Shown: positions 9,723 to 19,107, counted from the stretch's first letter. The stretch is 64,000 nucleotides of DNA from Streptosporangiaceae bacterium NEAU-GS5 (GCA_017592665.1 JAGFNW010000007.1:1-64000), one strand, 5' to 3'. Notes: generated by a model not told the origin, from the letters alone. Program-made: numbers and translations.

Positions 9723-9889
9723 CCCAGCCACCAGCCCATCCACCGGCCCTCAGGCCTGCCGTCTGACCCAGCCACCAGCCCACCCATCGGCCCTAAGGCC
9801 TGCTGTCCGACCCGGCCGGCAGCCCATCCACCGGCCCTCAGACCTGCCGCCCGACCCAGCACCAGCCCTCAGGCCTGCTGTCTGACCCA
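9721..9889. repeat. 44-bp tandem repeat array between two convergent genes
   Basis: GACCCAGCCACCAGCCCATC-type units begin at 9721, 9765, 9809 and 9853, exactly 44 bp apart, and a final short unit (31 bp on) begins at 9884. The array fills the whole gap between the secreted-protein stop (9720-9722) and the B12-protein stop (9869-9871), and it includes the last codons of the latter. Copies are degenerate, which suggests age. It may serve as a bidirectional terminator, but no strong hairpin is obvious. Confidence 0.85.
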
Positions 9890-10258
9890 TTCGACGATGT
9901 CCTGGGTGTTCGCGCCCGGCGTGAAGATCTTCGCCACGCCCATGCGCTCGAGCTCCGGGATGTCGTCGTCGGGGATGATCCCGCCGCCGAACACCACGAT
10001 GTCGGTCGCCTCCTGCTCCCGCAGCAGCTCCATCAGCTGGGCGAACAGCGTCATGTGCGCGCCTGACAGCACCGAAAGGCCGATCGCGGCGGCGTCCTCC
10101 TGCAGCGCCGTCCGCACGATCTGCTCGGGCGTCTGATGCAGGCCCGTGTAGATGACCTCCATGCCCGCATCCCGCAGCGCCCGGGCCACGACCTTCGCCC
10201 CCCGGTCGTGCCCATCCAGCCCCGGCTTGGCGATGACGACCCGCAACCTGCCACTCAT
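9869..10258 (-). CDS. Stand-alone cobalamin (B12)-binding domain protein
   Basis: 129 residues. The whole protein is a B12-binding Rossmann domain like the C-terminus of methylmalonyl-CoA mutase. The DxHxxG motif is in [16 protein letters not shown] near the N-terminus, followed by SVLSGAH and [11 protein letters not shown]. In the family the His ligates cobalt from below. It could partner a mutase catalytic subunit encoded elsewhere, or act as a B12 carrier or sensor. No mutase gene lies nearby. The ATG at 10258 follows a GCGGGAT site; the open frame further upstream is Pro/Gly-rich repeat sequence and was not used. Confidence 0.9.
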   Translation of the reverse strand: MSGRLRVVIAKPGLDGHDRGAKVVARALRDAGMEVIYTGLHQTPEQIVRTALQEDAAAIGLSVLSGAHMTLFAQLMELLREQEATDIVVFGGGIIPDDDIPELERMGVAKIFTPGANTQDIVEWVRQQA

Positions 10259-10596
10259 ATCCCGCAGCGTATCCGCCCCCACTCCCCGAAGCCGCCGCCC
10301 GCCCACTCCCGAAGCCGCCCCCCGCCCACTCCCCAAAGTCGCCGCCCGCCCACCACCGCACCCGCCGAACCCGCCATACCCACCCAGGGCCCGGCCGCGC
10401 ACCAACCGGACTGCGGCCGTGACGCATACCGCTGGGGGCGGGCATGAGGGCGCGGAGCGTCAGGCGCCGCCGCTTAAGGCCGGCCGACCGGCTTCAGCGC
10501 TCGCGACGGGCGGCGTTCGTCCGACGCTGCCTAGGCGACCGGCTTCAGCGCTCGCGACGGGCGGCGTTCGTCCGACGCTGCCTAGGCGGACGGGGG
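10259..10596. repeat. Intergenic region with two repeat types
   Basis: This 338-bp gap lies upstream of the B12-protein gene and downstream of pcrA. About 10274-10356 holds degenerate units of roughly 24 bp of the form CCGCCCACTCCCCGAAGCCG. Positions 10485-10535 and 10536-10586 are two identical 51-bp direct copies, each starting CGACCGGCTTCAGCGCTCGC and ending CTGCCTAGG, just beyond the pcrA stop. I see no gene in it. The region must contain the B12-gene promoter, but I could not place it. Confidence 0.85.
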
Positions 10597-12807
10597 TCAG
10601 AGCTTTTCGAGGGGGGCGTAGGCGAGGAGGAGGGTTTTCTCGCCGCTGGAGCCGAAGTCGATTTTGACCTTGGTCTTCTCGGCGACGCCGTCGACGGCGA
10701 CGACGGTGCCGAGGCCGAAGGCATCGTGGGAGACGCGGTCGCCGGGCGAGAGCGAGGGGATGACGCGCTCGGTCTTCCTGGGCATGGCCGGGCGGGCCAC
10801 GGCCGCGGTCCTGGCGGTCTTGGCCGGATCGGAGCGCCAGTCGACCAGGTCGTTCGGGACTTCGCCGAGGAAGCGGGAGGCCGGGTTGAACTGGGGCGCC
10901 CCCCATGAGGTGCGCACGGCGGCGCGCGTCAGGTAGAGGCGCTGCTGGGCGCGGGTGATCCCCACATAGGCCAGGCGGCGCTCCTCTTCCAACTCCTTCG
11001 GCTCGCCGAGCGAGCGCATGTGCGGGAAGACGCCATCCTCCAGCGCGGTCAGGAAGACCACGGGAAACTCCAGGCCCTTGGCCGTGTGCAGGGTCATCAG
11101 CGTGACCATGCCGCCGTGATCCTCGCCCTCGGGGATCTGGTCGGCGTCGGCCACGAGTGAGACCTGCTCCAGGAAGTCGACGAGCGTGCCGTCCGGATTG
11201 GCCTCCTCGAACTCGGCCGCGACCGAGACGAGCTCCTGCAGGTTTTCCAGGCGGGACTCGTCCTGCGGGTCTTCCGAGGCCTCCAGCTCGGCGCGATAGC
11301 CCGTGCCGGTGAGGATCTCTTCGGCCAGATCGGACAGCGGCAGCTCCTTCGCGCGCAGGTCGTCGAGGAGCGCGACGAAGTCCCTGATCGCGTTGAGCGA
11401 GCGCGGGACGAGCCCCGGCGCCTCCTCGACCCGGCGCAGGCCCTCCCAGAAGCTGATCCGCTCGCGGTTGGCGAACGACTCGACCATGGCCTCGGCGCGC
11501 TCGCCGATGCCGCGCTTGGGCACGTTGAGGACCCGGCGCAGCGACACCGTGTCGGCCGGATTGGCCAGCACCTTCAGGTAGGCCAGCAGGTCTTTGACCT
11601 CTTTGCGCTCGTAGAAGCGCACGCCTCCGACCACCTTGTACGGCAGGCCGGTGCGGATGAAGATCTCCTCGAACACACGGGACGCCGCATTCGTGCGGTA
11701 GAAGACGGCGACCTGGCCGGGGGTGATGTCCTCCTCGTCGCCGAGGCGGTCGACCTCCTGGGCCACGAACATGGCCTCGTCGTGCTCGTTGTCGGCGACA
11801 TAGCCGACGATCTTCGGCCCGGCGCCCTGGTCGGACCACAGGTTCTTGGGCTTGCGACTGGCGTTGCGCGCGATCACGGCGTTGGCCGCGTTGAGGATGG
11901 TCTGCGTCGACCGGTAGTTCTGCTCGAGCAGGATGGTCTTCGCGTTCGGATAGTCGCGCTCGAACTCCAGGATGTTGCGGATGGTCGCGCCGCGGAACGC
12001 GTAGATCGACTGGTCGGCGTCGCCCACGACCACCAGCTCGGCCGGCGGGACCCCATCCTCCTCGGGCGGCCCGACCAGCTCCTTGATCAACATATATTGC
12101 GCGTGGTTGGTGTCCTGGTATTCGTCGACCATGACGTGCCGGAACCGGCGCCGGTAGTGCTCGGCGACGTCGGGGAACAGCTGCAGCAGCGTCACCGTGA
12201 GCATGATGAGGTCGTCGAAGTCCATCGCGCCGGCCTCGGTGAGGCGCTGCTGATAGAGCCGATAGGCCTCGGCCAGCGTGCGCTCAAGATGGCTCTGCGC
12301 GCGCTCGCCGACCGTCTCGTAGTCGACCAGCTCGTTCTTGAAGTTGCTGACCAGGGCCGAGAACGAACGCGGCGAATAGCGCTTGGGATCGAGCTCCATC
12401 TCACGGCAGACCATGGCCATCAGCCGCTGCGAGTCGGCCTGGTCGTAGATGGAGAACGACGAGGTGAAGCCGAGGCGCTTGGCCTCCTTCCGCAGGATGC
12501 GCACGCACGCGCTGTGGAAGGTCATCACCCACATGGCCCGCGAGCGCCCGCCCACCAGCCTCTCGACGCGCTCCCGCATCTCCTTGGCGGCCTTGTTGGT
12601 AAAGGTGATCGCGAGGATCTCGCCGGGATGGACGTGCCGCTCGGCGAGCAGATAGGCGATGCGCTGGGTGAGCACCCGCGTCTTGCCCGACCCGGCCCCC
12701 GCGACGATCAGCAGCGGGCCGCCCTCGTGGACGACGGCTTCCCGCTGCTGCGGGTTGAGCCCGTCGAGGAGGGCGTGAGTCGAGGTCGGGGTCGCGGGAG
12801 TCGGCAC
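10597..12807 (-). CDS. pcrA: ATP-dependent DNA helicase, UvrD/PcrA type
   Basis: 736 residues, superfamily 1 helicase length. The Walker A motif is GAGSGKT (about residues 37-43), with further SF1 motifs such as DEYQDTN, GDADQSIYAFRGA, QNYRST and LMTLHTAKGLEF. The C-terminal Tudor-like domain (GDRVSHDAFGLGTVVAVDG) binds RNA polymerase in PcrA homologues. The role is nucleotide excision repair, removal of stalled polymerase and restart of forks. The start is a GTG. The gene diverges from the PIG-L gene across an 82-bp gap and ends at the 51-bp direct repeats. Confidence 0.96.
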   Translation of the reverse strand: MPTPATPTSTHALLDGLNPQQREAVVHEGGPLLIVAGAGSGKTRVLTQRIAYLLAERHVHPGEILAITFTNKAAKEMRERVERLVGGRSRAMWVMTFHSACVRILRKEAKRLGFTSSFSIYDQADSQRLMAMVCREMELDPKRYSPRSFSALVSNFKNELVDYETVGERAQSHLERTLAEAYRLYQQRLTEAGAMDFDDLIMLTVTLLQLFPDVAEHYRRRFRHVMVDEYQDTNHAQYMLIKELVGPPEEDGVPPAELVVVGDADQSIYAFRGATIRNILEFERDYPNAKTILLEQNYRSTQTILNAANAVIARNASRKPKNLWSDQGAGPKIVGYVADNEHDEAMFVAQEVDRLGDEEDITPGQVAVFYRTNAASRVFEEIFIRTGLPYKVVGGVRFYERKEVKDLLAYLKVLANPADTVSLRRVLNVPKRGIGERAEAMVESFANRERISFWEGLRRVEEAPGLVPRSLNAIRDFVALLDDLRAKELPLSDLAEEILTGTGYRAELEASEDPQDESRLENLQELVSVAAEFEEANPDGTLVDFLEQVSLVADADQIPEGEDHGGMVTLMTLHTAKGLEFPVVFLTALEDGVFPHMRSLGEPKELEEERRLAYVGITRAQQRLYLTRAAVRTSWGAPQFNPASRFLGEVPNDLVDWRSDPAKTARTAAVARPAMPRKTERVIPSLSPGDRVSHDAFGLGTVVAVDGVAEKTKVKIDFGSSGEKTLLLAYAPLEKL

Positions 12808-12889
12808 GTCCCTACCTTAGGACGGCCGACCGACATCCCGCGCTCGCCCGCGGGAATGATCGACGCTCTGCGGCGTGTTCTGAACTTAC

Positions 12890-13600
12890 GTGCTTGACGA
12901 CATCTCCCGGGCCCTCGTCGTAGTGGCCCACCCTGACGACATCGACTTCGGCTCGGCCGGCACGGTCGCCACCCTCACCGACAAGGGGGTGACGGTCACA
13001 TATCTGCTGGTCACCGATGGCGACGCCGGTGGGTTCGACCGCTCGTACGACAACAGAGGGATGGCCGAGCTCCGCCGGGCCGAGCAGACCGCGGCCGCCA
13101 AGCACGTGGGCGTCTCCGACCTGCGGTTCCTCGGCTACCCCGACGGCCGGGTGGAGCCGTCGCTGGAACTGCGGCGCGACATCTCCCGGGTCATCCGGCA
13201 GGTGCGCCCCGACGTCGTCATCACGTCCACCCCTGAGCGCAACTACCAGCGCATCGGCGCCAGCCACCCCGATCACCGGGCGGTCGGCGGCGCCACCCTC
13301 GACGCCGTCTATCCGGACGCGCGCAATCCCTACGCGTTCCCCGAGCTGGCCGACGAGGGCCTGGAGGCCTGGACGGTCAGGGAAGTGTGGCTGAACGGCG
13401 CCCCCACCCCCGACCACTTCGTCGACGTGACCGCCAATTTCGATCGCAAGATCGCCGCGCTGCGGGCCCACGAGAGCCAGACCTCGCACATAACCGATCT
13501 CGAAGGCTTCATTCGCGGTTGGCTCACCGCCAACGCCGCCCGCGCCGGCCTCCCCGAGGGCGCCCTCGCCGAAGCATTCCTCCGCGTCGTGACCACCTAA
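12890..13600 (+). CDS. PIG-L family N-acetyl-sugar deacetylase
   Basis: 236 residues. The zinc motif AHPDD is at 13-17 and the second metal His is in SHPDHRAVG. The family includes MshB and Mca of mycothiol metabolism and other GlcNAc-amide hydrolases. The length is shorter than MshB, so a general LmbE-like role is more likely than MshB itself. The GTG start has no clear Shine-Dalgarno sequence, and the mRNA may be leaderless. The gene ends two bases before the stop of the convergent CPBP gene. Confidence 0.88.
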   Translation: MLDDISRALVVVAHPDDIDFGSAGTVATLTDKGVTVTYLLVTDGDAGGFDRSYDNRGMAELRRAEQTAAAKHVGVSDLRFLGYPDGRVEPSLELRRDISRVIRQVRPDVVITSTPERNYQRIGASHPDHRAVGGATLDAVYPDARNPYAFPELADEGLEAWTVREVWLNGAPTPDHFVDVTANFDRKIAALRAHESQTSHITDLEGFIRGWLTANAARAGLPEGALAEAFLRVVTT

Positions 13601-13601
13601 T

Positions 13602-14300
13602 TCAACCGCTCTGGCTGTTCCGCCGTTCCTGGCGCCTGGTGAGGCGGCGGGCGGCGCGTGCGGCCACGAAGCCGAGCGAGTTGGTGGCCACGTGGAGCAG
13701 AGCGGGCGCGAGCAGTCCGCCGCGCCGGCGGAGCTCGTGGAAGAGCAGGCCGGCGGCGGCCGTCCCGGCCACGGTCCCCACGACCAGGCGTGTGCTTCCC
13801 GTACGGCCACCGGCCCCGGATAGGGCGGGGTTGGCCCGGGCCATGTCGAAGGCGGGCAGGACATGCCATAGTCCGAACATGGCGGCCGAGGTTGCGACAG
13901 CCGTACGAGGGCCTAGGGAGCGGGCCAGGAGCGCGGGGAGCACGCCGCGGAAGGCGACCTCCTCCAGCAGGACCGTGCCGAGCGGCACCTGGACGAGGGC
14001 CTCCTCGGCCAGGCGCACCCGGGAGAGGGACAGCGCGCGCTCGTCGTGGAGCAGCGGCCGCGTGTGGGGCAGCGCGACCCCCCCGGCGTATCCGGCGAGC
14101 ACCGCGGCGGCGAGCGCGCCGCCGATGACCGCGCCCCGCGCGGGCGTGTGGAAGCCGATTTCGGCGCGGTCGCAGTCGCGCGCCAGGTGGAGCAGCGCGG
14201 CGGTGGCCGCGACCGAGGTCAGAGGGGCCAGGCGCGGCGCGACCCGGTTGTTCAGCAGATTGGCGGCCGCCAGCACGCTGACGGCCGCGAACGTCTTCAT
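13602..14300 (-). CDS. CPBP-family intramembrane metalloprotease
   Basis: 232 residues from ATG 14300 (an upstream TTG at 14309 is possible). About six hydrophobic segments are present. The family motifs are present in order: EE-x3-R (Glu113-Glu114 and Arg118 in LLEEVAFRG), the FGLWH histidine near residue 152, and H-x3-N in LLHVATNS near 205. CPBP (Rce1-like) proteases cleave within membranes or act as immunity or maturation factors; the substrate here is unknown. The C-terminus is basic (RRLTRRQERR). Confidence 0.88.
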   Translation of the reverse strand: MKTFAAVSVLAAANLLNNRVAPRLAPLTSVAATAALLHLARDCDRAEIGFHTPARGAVIGGALAAAVLAGYAGGVALPHTRPLLHDERALSLSRVRLAEEALVQVPLGTVLLEEVAFRGVLPALLARSLGPRTAVATSAAMFGLWHVLPAFDMARANPALSGAGGRTGSTRLVVGTVAGTAAAGLLFHELRRRGGLLAPALLHVATNSLGFVAARAARRLTRRQERRNSQSG

Positions 14301-14331
14301 GGACGCCAATGATCCCAGCCAGTGCCCCGCA

Positions 14332-15780
14332 CTAGTGATCCCAGGTGTGGACGGGAGCGTTGGAGTGCATCCGGTCGATGTAGTCGAGCGTCATCTGGCG
14401 GAGCGCCTCGTGGTCGCCGCCCCGGGCGCGTACGTGCTCGACCTGCCAGGTGGCGCCGGTGCGGGCCAGCAGGCAGCGCTGTTCGATGATGCCGAGCAGC
14501 CGGTCGCGGTGCGCGGGGTCGAGCCCCCACTGGTCGAGGCCCTCCGCCGCGAGCGGCAGCAGCCGGCGCAGGATCAGCTCGGCGGCCGGGACCTCGCCCA
14601 TCCCGGGCCAGTAGAGCCGGGCGTCGATGCCGTGCCGCGCCGCCTCGCGCAGGTTCTCCTCGGCCACCGCGAAGGACATCCGCGTCCAGATCGGCCGTTC
14701 CGCGTACGGCAGGACCCGCATGAGGCCGTAGTAGAAGGCGGCGTTGGCGGCGATGTCGGCCACGGACGGCCCCGCCGGAAGCACGCGATTCTCCACGCGG
14801 AGATGGGGCACGCCGTTCGCGACGGCGTATACGGGCCGGTTCCATCGATAGATGGTGCCGTTGTGCAGGTTGAGCTCGGCCATCTCCGGGGTGCCGCCGT
14901 CGTCGAAGATCGCGCGCGGGTCCTCGTCCTCGCAGAGGGGCAGCAACGCGGGGAAGTAGCGGACGTTCTCCTCGTAGAGGTCGAAGACCGAGGTGATCCA
15001 GCGCTCGCCGAACCACACCCGGGGTCGCACGCCCTGCTCCTTCAGCTCGACCGGCCGGGTGTCGGTGGCCTGCTCGAACAGGCTGAGCCTGGTCTCGCGC
15101 CACAACTCCCGGCCGAACAGGTAGGGAGAGTTGGCGGCCACCGCGACCTGCGGGCCGGCGATGGCCTGGGCCGCGTTCCAGTGGTCGGCGAACGCCGCGG
15201 GGCTGACCTGCAGGTGCAGTTGGACGCTGGTGCAGGCGGCCTCGGGGGTGATGCTGTCGGCGTAGGTGTCGAGCCGGTCGACGCCCTCGATCAGCAGGTG
15301 CAGATCCTCCCCGCGGGCCGCGAAGATCTGCTCGTTGAGCAGTTTGTAGCGCGGGTTGGACGACAGGGTGGCCTCGTTCACGTCGGACTCGCGGAGCGTG
15401 GGCAGTATGCCGACCAGCATCAGGTGCCCGCCGACGGTCCTGGCCCGCTCTTCGGCGTGGTTGAGCCGGGCGCGCACGTCCTCTTCCAGGGCGGGACTGA
15501 GCGGTTGCGGCTCGATGTTGATCTCTACGTTGAACCGGCCGAGCTCGGTCGCCCATTGGGGGTCGGCGATGGCGGCCAGCACGTCGGCGTTCTTCATGGC
15601 CGGCTCGCCGCGCTCGTCGACGAGGTTGAGCTCGATCTCGAGCCCGGCTAGAGGACGGTCGAACTCGAATCTGGCCTCGCGGAGCATCTGCGCGAGGACG
15701 TCCAGTGACCGCCGGATCTTGTCACGATATTTCCGGCGGTCTTCGCGGCTGAATACCAAAGCGGGTACATCTCTGCCCAC
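14332..15780 (-). CDS. Glutamate-cysteine ligase family 2 (GCS2/YbdK-type)
   Basis: 482 residues from a GTG start. The GCS2 signatures are clear: LAGLEIELNLVDERGEP, FNVEINIEP, TSVQLHLQVSP, and HLRVENRVLPAGPSVADIAANAAFYYGL. Members of this group (COG2170) make gamma-glutamyl amides with ATP, such as gamma-glutamylcysteine or, for EgtA-type proteins, the ergothioneine precursor. No other ergothioneine gene is nearby, so the acceptor amine is unknown. Positions 14301-14331, between it and the CPBP gene, hold nothing recognisable. Confidence 0.88.
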   Translation of the reverse strand: MGRDVPALVFSREDRRKYRDKIRRSLDVLAQMLREARFEFDRPLAGLEIELNLVDERGEPAMKNADVLAAIADPQWATELGRFNVEINIEPQPLSPALEEDVRARLNHAEERARTVGGHLMLVGILPTLRESDVNEATLSSNPRYKLLNEQIFAARGEDLHLLIEGVDRLDTYADSITPEAACTSVQLHLQVSPAAFADHWNAAQAIAGPQVAVAANSPYLFGRELWRETRLSLFEQATDTRPVELKEQGVRPRVWFGERWITSVFDLYEENVRYFPALLPLCEDEDPRAIFDDGGTPEMAELNLHNGTIYRWNRPVYAVANGVPHLRVENRVLPAGPSVADIAANAAFYYGLMRVLPYAERPIWTRMSFAVAEENLREAARHGIDARLYWPGMGEVPAAELILRRLLPLAAEGLDQWGLDPAHRDRLLGIIEQRCLLARTGATWQVEHVRARGGDHEALRQMTLDYIDRMHSNAPVHTWDH

Positions 15781-15803
15781 CCCCCGCTCATACCCTGGTC
15801 AAG

Positions 15804-16442
15804 TCAGACCAAGCGGCGTGCGGTGGCCCAGCGTGACAATTCGTGCCGATTGGACAGCTGAAGCTTGCGCAACACCGATGACACGTGCGTCTCCACGGTC
15901 TTCACGGAGATGAAAAGCTCCTTGGCGATCTCCTTGTACGCGTATCCGCGTGCGATCAGCCGCAGCACCTCGCGCTCGCGCTGGGTCAGCGAGTCGAGCT
16001 CGGGGTCGATGGCCGGAGCCTCGGTCGAGGCGAACGCGTCGAGCACGAATCCAGCCAGGCGCGGCGAGAAGACGGCGTCGCCGTCGGCCACCCGGAGGAT
16101 GGCGTCGGTCAGCTCGCTGCCGTTGATGTTCTTGGTCACATAGCCCCGGGCGCCCCCGCGGATCACGCCGATCACGTCTTCGGCCGCGTCGGACACCGAG
16201 AGCGCGAGGAAGCGCACCTGCGACCCCGACCCGAGGACCTGGCGCAGCACCTCCTGCCCTCCCCCGCCGGGCATGTGCACGTCGAGCAGGACCACGTCGG
16301 GCTGGAGCTCGGCGATGGACCGCACGGCCGTCTCGACGTCCTCGGCCTCGCCCACGACCTGGATCGAGGGGCCCAGCTCGGCCCGCACGCCGGACCTGAA
16401 CAGCCGGTGGTCGTCAACGATCAGGACTTTCACGATTCTCAT
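15804..16442 (-). CDS. LuxR/NarL-type response regulator, envelope stress
   Basis: 212 residues. The receiver domain (1-120) has the phospho-acceptor Asp54 in VLLDVHMPGG and a Lys in VTKNI. The LuxR helix-turn-helix (about 150-205) reads LTQREREVLRLIARGYAYKEIA. Its ATG overlaps the stop of the histidine kinase gene in ATGA, so it is translated with its kinase. It resembles the MacR/LiaR type of regulator. Candidate targets are the dyads in the divergent promoter at 17612-17736. Confidence 0.94.
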   Translation of the reverse strand: MRIVKVLIVDDHRLFRSGVRAELGPSIQVVGEAEDVETAVRSIAELQPDVVLLDVHMPGGGGQEVLRQVLGSGSQVRFLALSVSDAAEDVIGVIRGGARGYVTKNINGSELTDAILRVADGDAVFSPRLAGFVLDAFASTEAPAIDPELDSLTQREREVLRLIARGYAYKEIAKELFISVKTVETHVSSVLRKLQLSNRHELSRWATARRLV

Positions 16443-17611
16443 GAGCTCGCCCGCTTCATCGTCAGCATCACTTCCGTACCCTCGCCAGGGGCCGTCTTCA
16501 CGCGGGCCGCGCCCCCGTTGCGTTCCATTCTGCCGACGATGGACTGCCGGATGCCCATCCGATCGTCTGGAATCGCGTCGAGATCGAAGCCCTTGCCCCG
16601 GTCGCGTACGAACACCGTGACCTGTTCTGGCTCGACCTCCGCGTAGACGGACACGACCGGAGACTCAGCATATTTGGCCGCGTTGACCATCGCCTGCCGC
16701 GCGGCGTGGAGCAGCGCCCGCAGGCCGTCGTCGAGGTCGCAGTCGCCGACGCAGACTACCTCGATGGGCACGCCGTGCGCGTCCTCCTCTTCGGCCGCGG
16801 CCCGGCGGACGGCCGCGGCGAGCGTCGCGTCGGCGTCCTGTTTCGGCTGGTAGAGCCAGTTGCGCAGCTCCCGCTCCTGGGACCGGGCGAGGCGGGTCAC
16901 CTCACGCGGATCGTGCGCGCTGCGCTGGATCAAGGTCAGGGTGTGCAGCACCGAGTCATGCACGTGGGCGGCGACCTCGGCGCGCTCCTCCTGCCGGATG
17001 CGTTCCGTGCGCTCGCGCTGCAGCTCATTCCAGAGGGCGGCCAGCCAGGGCGCGAGGATGAGCGCCAGCCCGGCGACCACCACGACGGTGAACATGAAGC
17101 TGCGGCCGACGTCGGCCAGCTTGCCCTGAGCCACCAGGAACCCGACCGCGCCGGCGATCACCAGCAGCAGCCCGAGCCCGACCCGGACCCACTTCTGGCG
17201 CACCTGGTCGACCGTGGAGCTCATCCAGCGCCGGCGGGTGCCGGGGGCGGCCTGCTGCCAGAGGATCAGCGACCCCACGCCGCCGACCGCCACCGGCCAG
17301 GCCACGAAACCTCCCGCGGCCACGCCGGTGACCACGCCGAAGGCGCCGAGGGCCAGGCCGAGCACGCCATATGCGCCGACCTGGTTCCAGTCGCGGCCGC
17401 GATCGTCGCCCTGCGCGCGCGGGGTGAACATCCACAGGGCCGCGTACGCCACGGCGCCGACCCCGTCGAGCATCGTGAGCAGCACGAAGGCCAGCCGCAG
17501 CACCACCGGGTCGAGCCCGAGCTGGGCGGCCGCACCTTGGGCGACGCCGGCGACGACCCGGCCCTCCATGGGCCGTGTCATCCGCGGATAGGAGTTCGGA
17601 TTCTCAGTCAT
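16439..17611 (-). CDS. PspC-domain sensor histidine kinase
   Basis: 390 residues from ATG 17611, which has a GGGAGAA site. The N-terminus is a PspC domain (RPMEGRVVAGVAQGAAAQLGLDPVVLRLAFVLLTML), followed by more membrane segments. The dimerisation domain has the His-box HVHDSVLHTL, and the HATPase domain has RDRGKGFDLDAIPDDRMGIRQSIVGR. PspC-fused kinases such as MacS of Streptomyces sense envelope stress. It is co-transcribed with the LuxR regulator and divergent from a second PspC protein, a typical stress-module layout. Confidence 0.92.
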   Translation of the reverse strand: MTENPNSYPRMTRPMEGRVVAGVAQGAAAQLGLDPVVLRLAFVLLTMLDGVGAVAYAALWMFTPRAQGDDRGRDWNQVGAYGVLGLALGAFGVVTGVAAGGFVAWPVAVGGVGSLILWQQAAPGTRRRWMSSTVDQVRQKWVRVGLGLLLVIAGAVGFLVAQGKLADVGRSFMFTVVVVAGLALILAPWLAALWNELQRERTERIRQEERAEVAAHVHDSVLHTLTLIQRSAHDPREVTRLARSQERELRNWLYQPKQDADATLAAAVRRAAAEEEDAHGVPIEVVCVGDCDLDDGLRALLHAARQAMVNAAKYAESPVVSVYAEVEPEQVTVFVRDRGKGFDLDAIPDDRMGIRQSIVGRMERNGGAARVKTAPGEGTEVMLTMKRASS

Positions 17612-17736
17612 TTCTCCCGCATCGTCACACGTGACGCGTGGCGCGCGCATCAGGGCGCACCCCTGAAAGACTCTGAGGGACAAGTCAGGGGTTCCCCCGA
17701 TGGCGGGGATATGCCCTGTACGGCCACGATAGGACC
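17612..17736. promoter_or_regulatory. Divergent promoter region with several dyads
   Basis: This gap separates the PspC kinase from the PspC-toastrack gene. A 5-2-5 inverted repeat, GTCACACGTGAC, lies at 17624-17635. The motif TCAGGG is repeated: as an inverted pair at 17650-17666 (TCAGGG, four bases, CCCCTGA) and again directly at 17685-17691. These are plausible sites for the neighbouring LuxR regulator, which would autoregulate both operons. This is inferred from position and symmetry only. Confidence 0.45.
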
Positions 17737-19107
17737 ATGACAGAGGCGCCACCCGAGCACGAGGCCGGTCCCGAGCAGCAGGAGCGGGTGCTGGCACGGG
17801 CCCAGCAGGGCCGGCTGCTCACCGGTGTGTGCGCGGGGCTCGGCAGATACACGGGCATCGACCCGGTGCTGTTCCGGGTGGGCTTCGCCGTCTTCGTGCT
17901 CGGTTCGGGCTTCGGGATCATCTTGTACATCGCCGCGTATCTGCTGATGCGCGAGCCCAACGGGAACCCGGGCCACGTGGAGCGCTGGACGCGCCGCCTC
18001 TTCGAGCCGCAGACGGTGCTGGCGCTGCTGACCGCGGTCAGCGCGTTCGGCCTGATGATCAACCTGCTGGGCGGGATCGGCAAGGGCGTCATCGTGGTCG
18101 CCACGATCATGGCGGTCGCCCTGCTCACGGCCCACAACCGGGGCGTCGACGTGATGGCCATGGTGAAGTCGCTGCCCGAGGTGATCACCGGGAAGCGCGG
18201 CATGACCCGCGCTCCTGAGGCCACCTTCGCGGCCTACCCGCCGCCGTCGGCGCCGTCGGCTTCGTACACGCCGCCCTCGGCCGCCGCCCCGGCCTCGGAC
18301 ACGGGCTACCGCCGCCTGTCCGACCTTGCCCGGGAGGCCAGAAGCACCGGCGACCCGACGTCGTACGCCTCACACGAGCCATACGCGCCGCACGGTCCTT
18401 ACGCGCGGACCGCCCCGCGCCCGCCGGCGCCGCCCGCTCCACCTGCCCAGCCCCCCTACGCTTACGGGCCGCCACCCCGCCCGGCGCGGGTGAAGCAGCG
18501 CAAGCCCAAGTCGTTCGTCGGCGCGGCGACCTTCTTCGTCGCGCTCGCGGTCGGCGGGATCATGGTCGCCCAGCCCGCGGGGCAGAACGACCTGACGCTC
18601 ATCGGAGGCGCCGTCCTGATCACCTTTGGTGCAGGACTGCTCGTCGCCGCCTGGTACGGCCGAGGCGGGGGCCTGGTCGCCCTCGGTGTCATGTTGTCGC
18701 TCCTCCTGGTTGCGGGGTCGTCGGTGAACGGAATTCCGAAGAAGTTCGGCAGTTACAGCTGGCGGCCCGAGGGCCTGTCCCAGTCCGTCCATAGCTACAC
18801 AGTGGGCGTCGGCGAGGGCAGACTCGACCTCAGCAAGATCACGCTCGTGCCCGGCACGCGCATCCGCTATGACGCGTCGGTGTCCTTCGGCCAGTTCACG
18901 GTGATCGTCCCGACGGCCGCGCGGATCGAGGTGTTCGGCTCCACGCGGCTGGGCGACGTCAAGATCGGCAACACGGTCGAGGACGGCACCAGCGTGACCC
19001 TCCACCGTGTCATGCTCCCCGAGGCCTCCGACACCGACGTGGCCACCATCGAGCTGCACGTCAAGGCCGGCATCGGCGACGTGGAGGTGCTTCGTGGTGC
19101 AGCCTGA
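17737..19107 (+). CDS. PspC-domain membrane protein with C-terminal toastrack (LiaF-like) domain
   Basis: 456 residues. The PspC domain (about 20-72, RLLTGVCAGLGRYTGIDPVLFRVGFAVFVL) is followed by two further TM segments, a Pro/Ala-rich linker (about 165-250), two or three TM segments, and a beta-repeat C-terminus (SVSFGQFTVIVPTAARIEVFGSTRLGDVKIG) typical of the LiaF/DUF2154 toastrack fold. Such proteins partner PspC-type kinases in envelope-stress signalling. Its divergence from just such a kinase-regulator pair supports this role. It may be an input, output or inhibitor of the kinase. Confidence 0.88.
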   Translation: MTEAPPEHEAGPEQQERVLARAQQGRLLTGVCAGLGRYTGIDPVLFRVGFAVFVLGSGFGIILYIAAYLLMREPNGNPGHVERWTRRLFEPQTVLALLTAVSAFGLMINLLGGIGKGVIVVATIMAVALLTAHNRGVDVMAMVKSLPEVITGKRGMTRAPEATFAAYPPPSAPSASYTPPSAAAPASDTGYRRLSDLAREARSTGDPTSYASHEPYAPHGPYARTAPRPPAPPAPPAQPPYAYGPPPRPARVKQRKPKSFVGAATFFVALAVGGIMVAQPAGQNDLTLIGGAVLITFGAGLLVAAWYGRGGGLVALGVMLSLLLVAGSSVNGIPKKFGSYSWRPEGLSQSVHSYTVGVGEGRLDLSKITLVPGTRIRYDASVSFGQFTVIVPTAARIEVFGSTRLGDVKIGNTVEDGTSVTLHRVMLPEASDTDVATIELHVKAGIGDVEVLRGAA

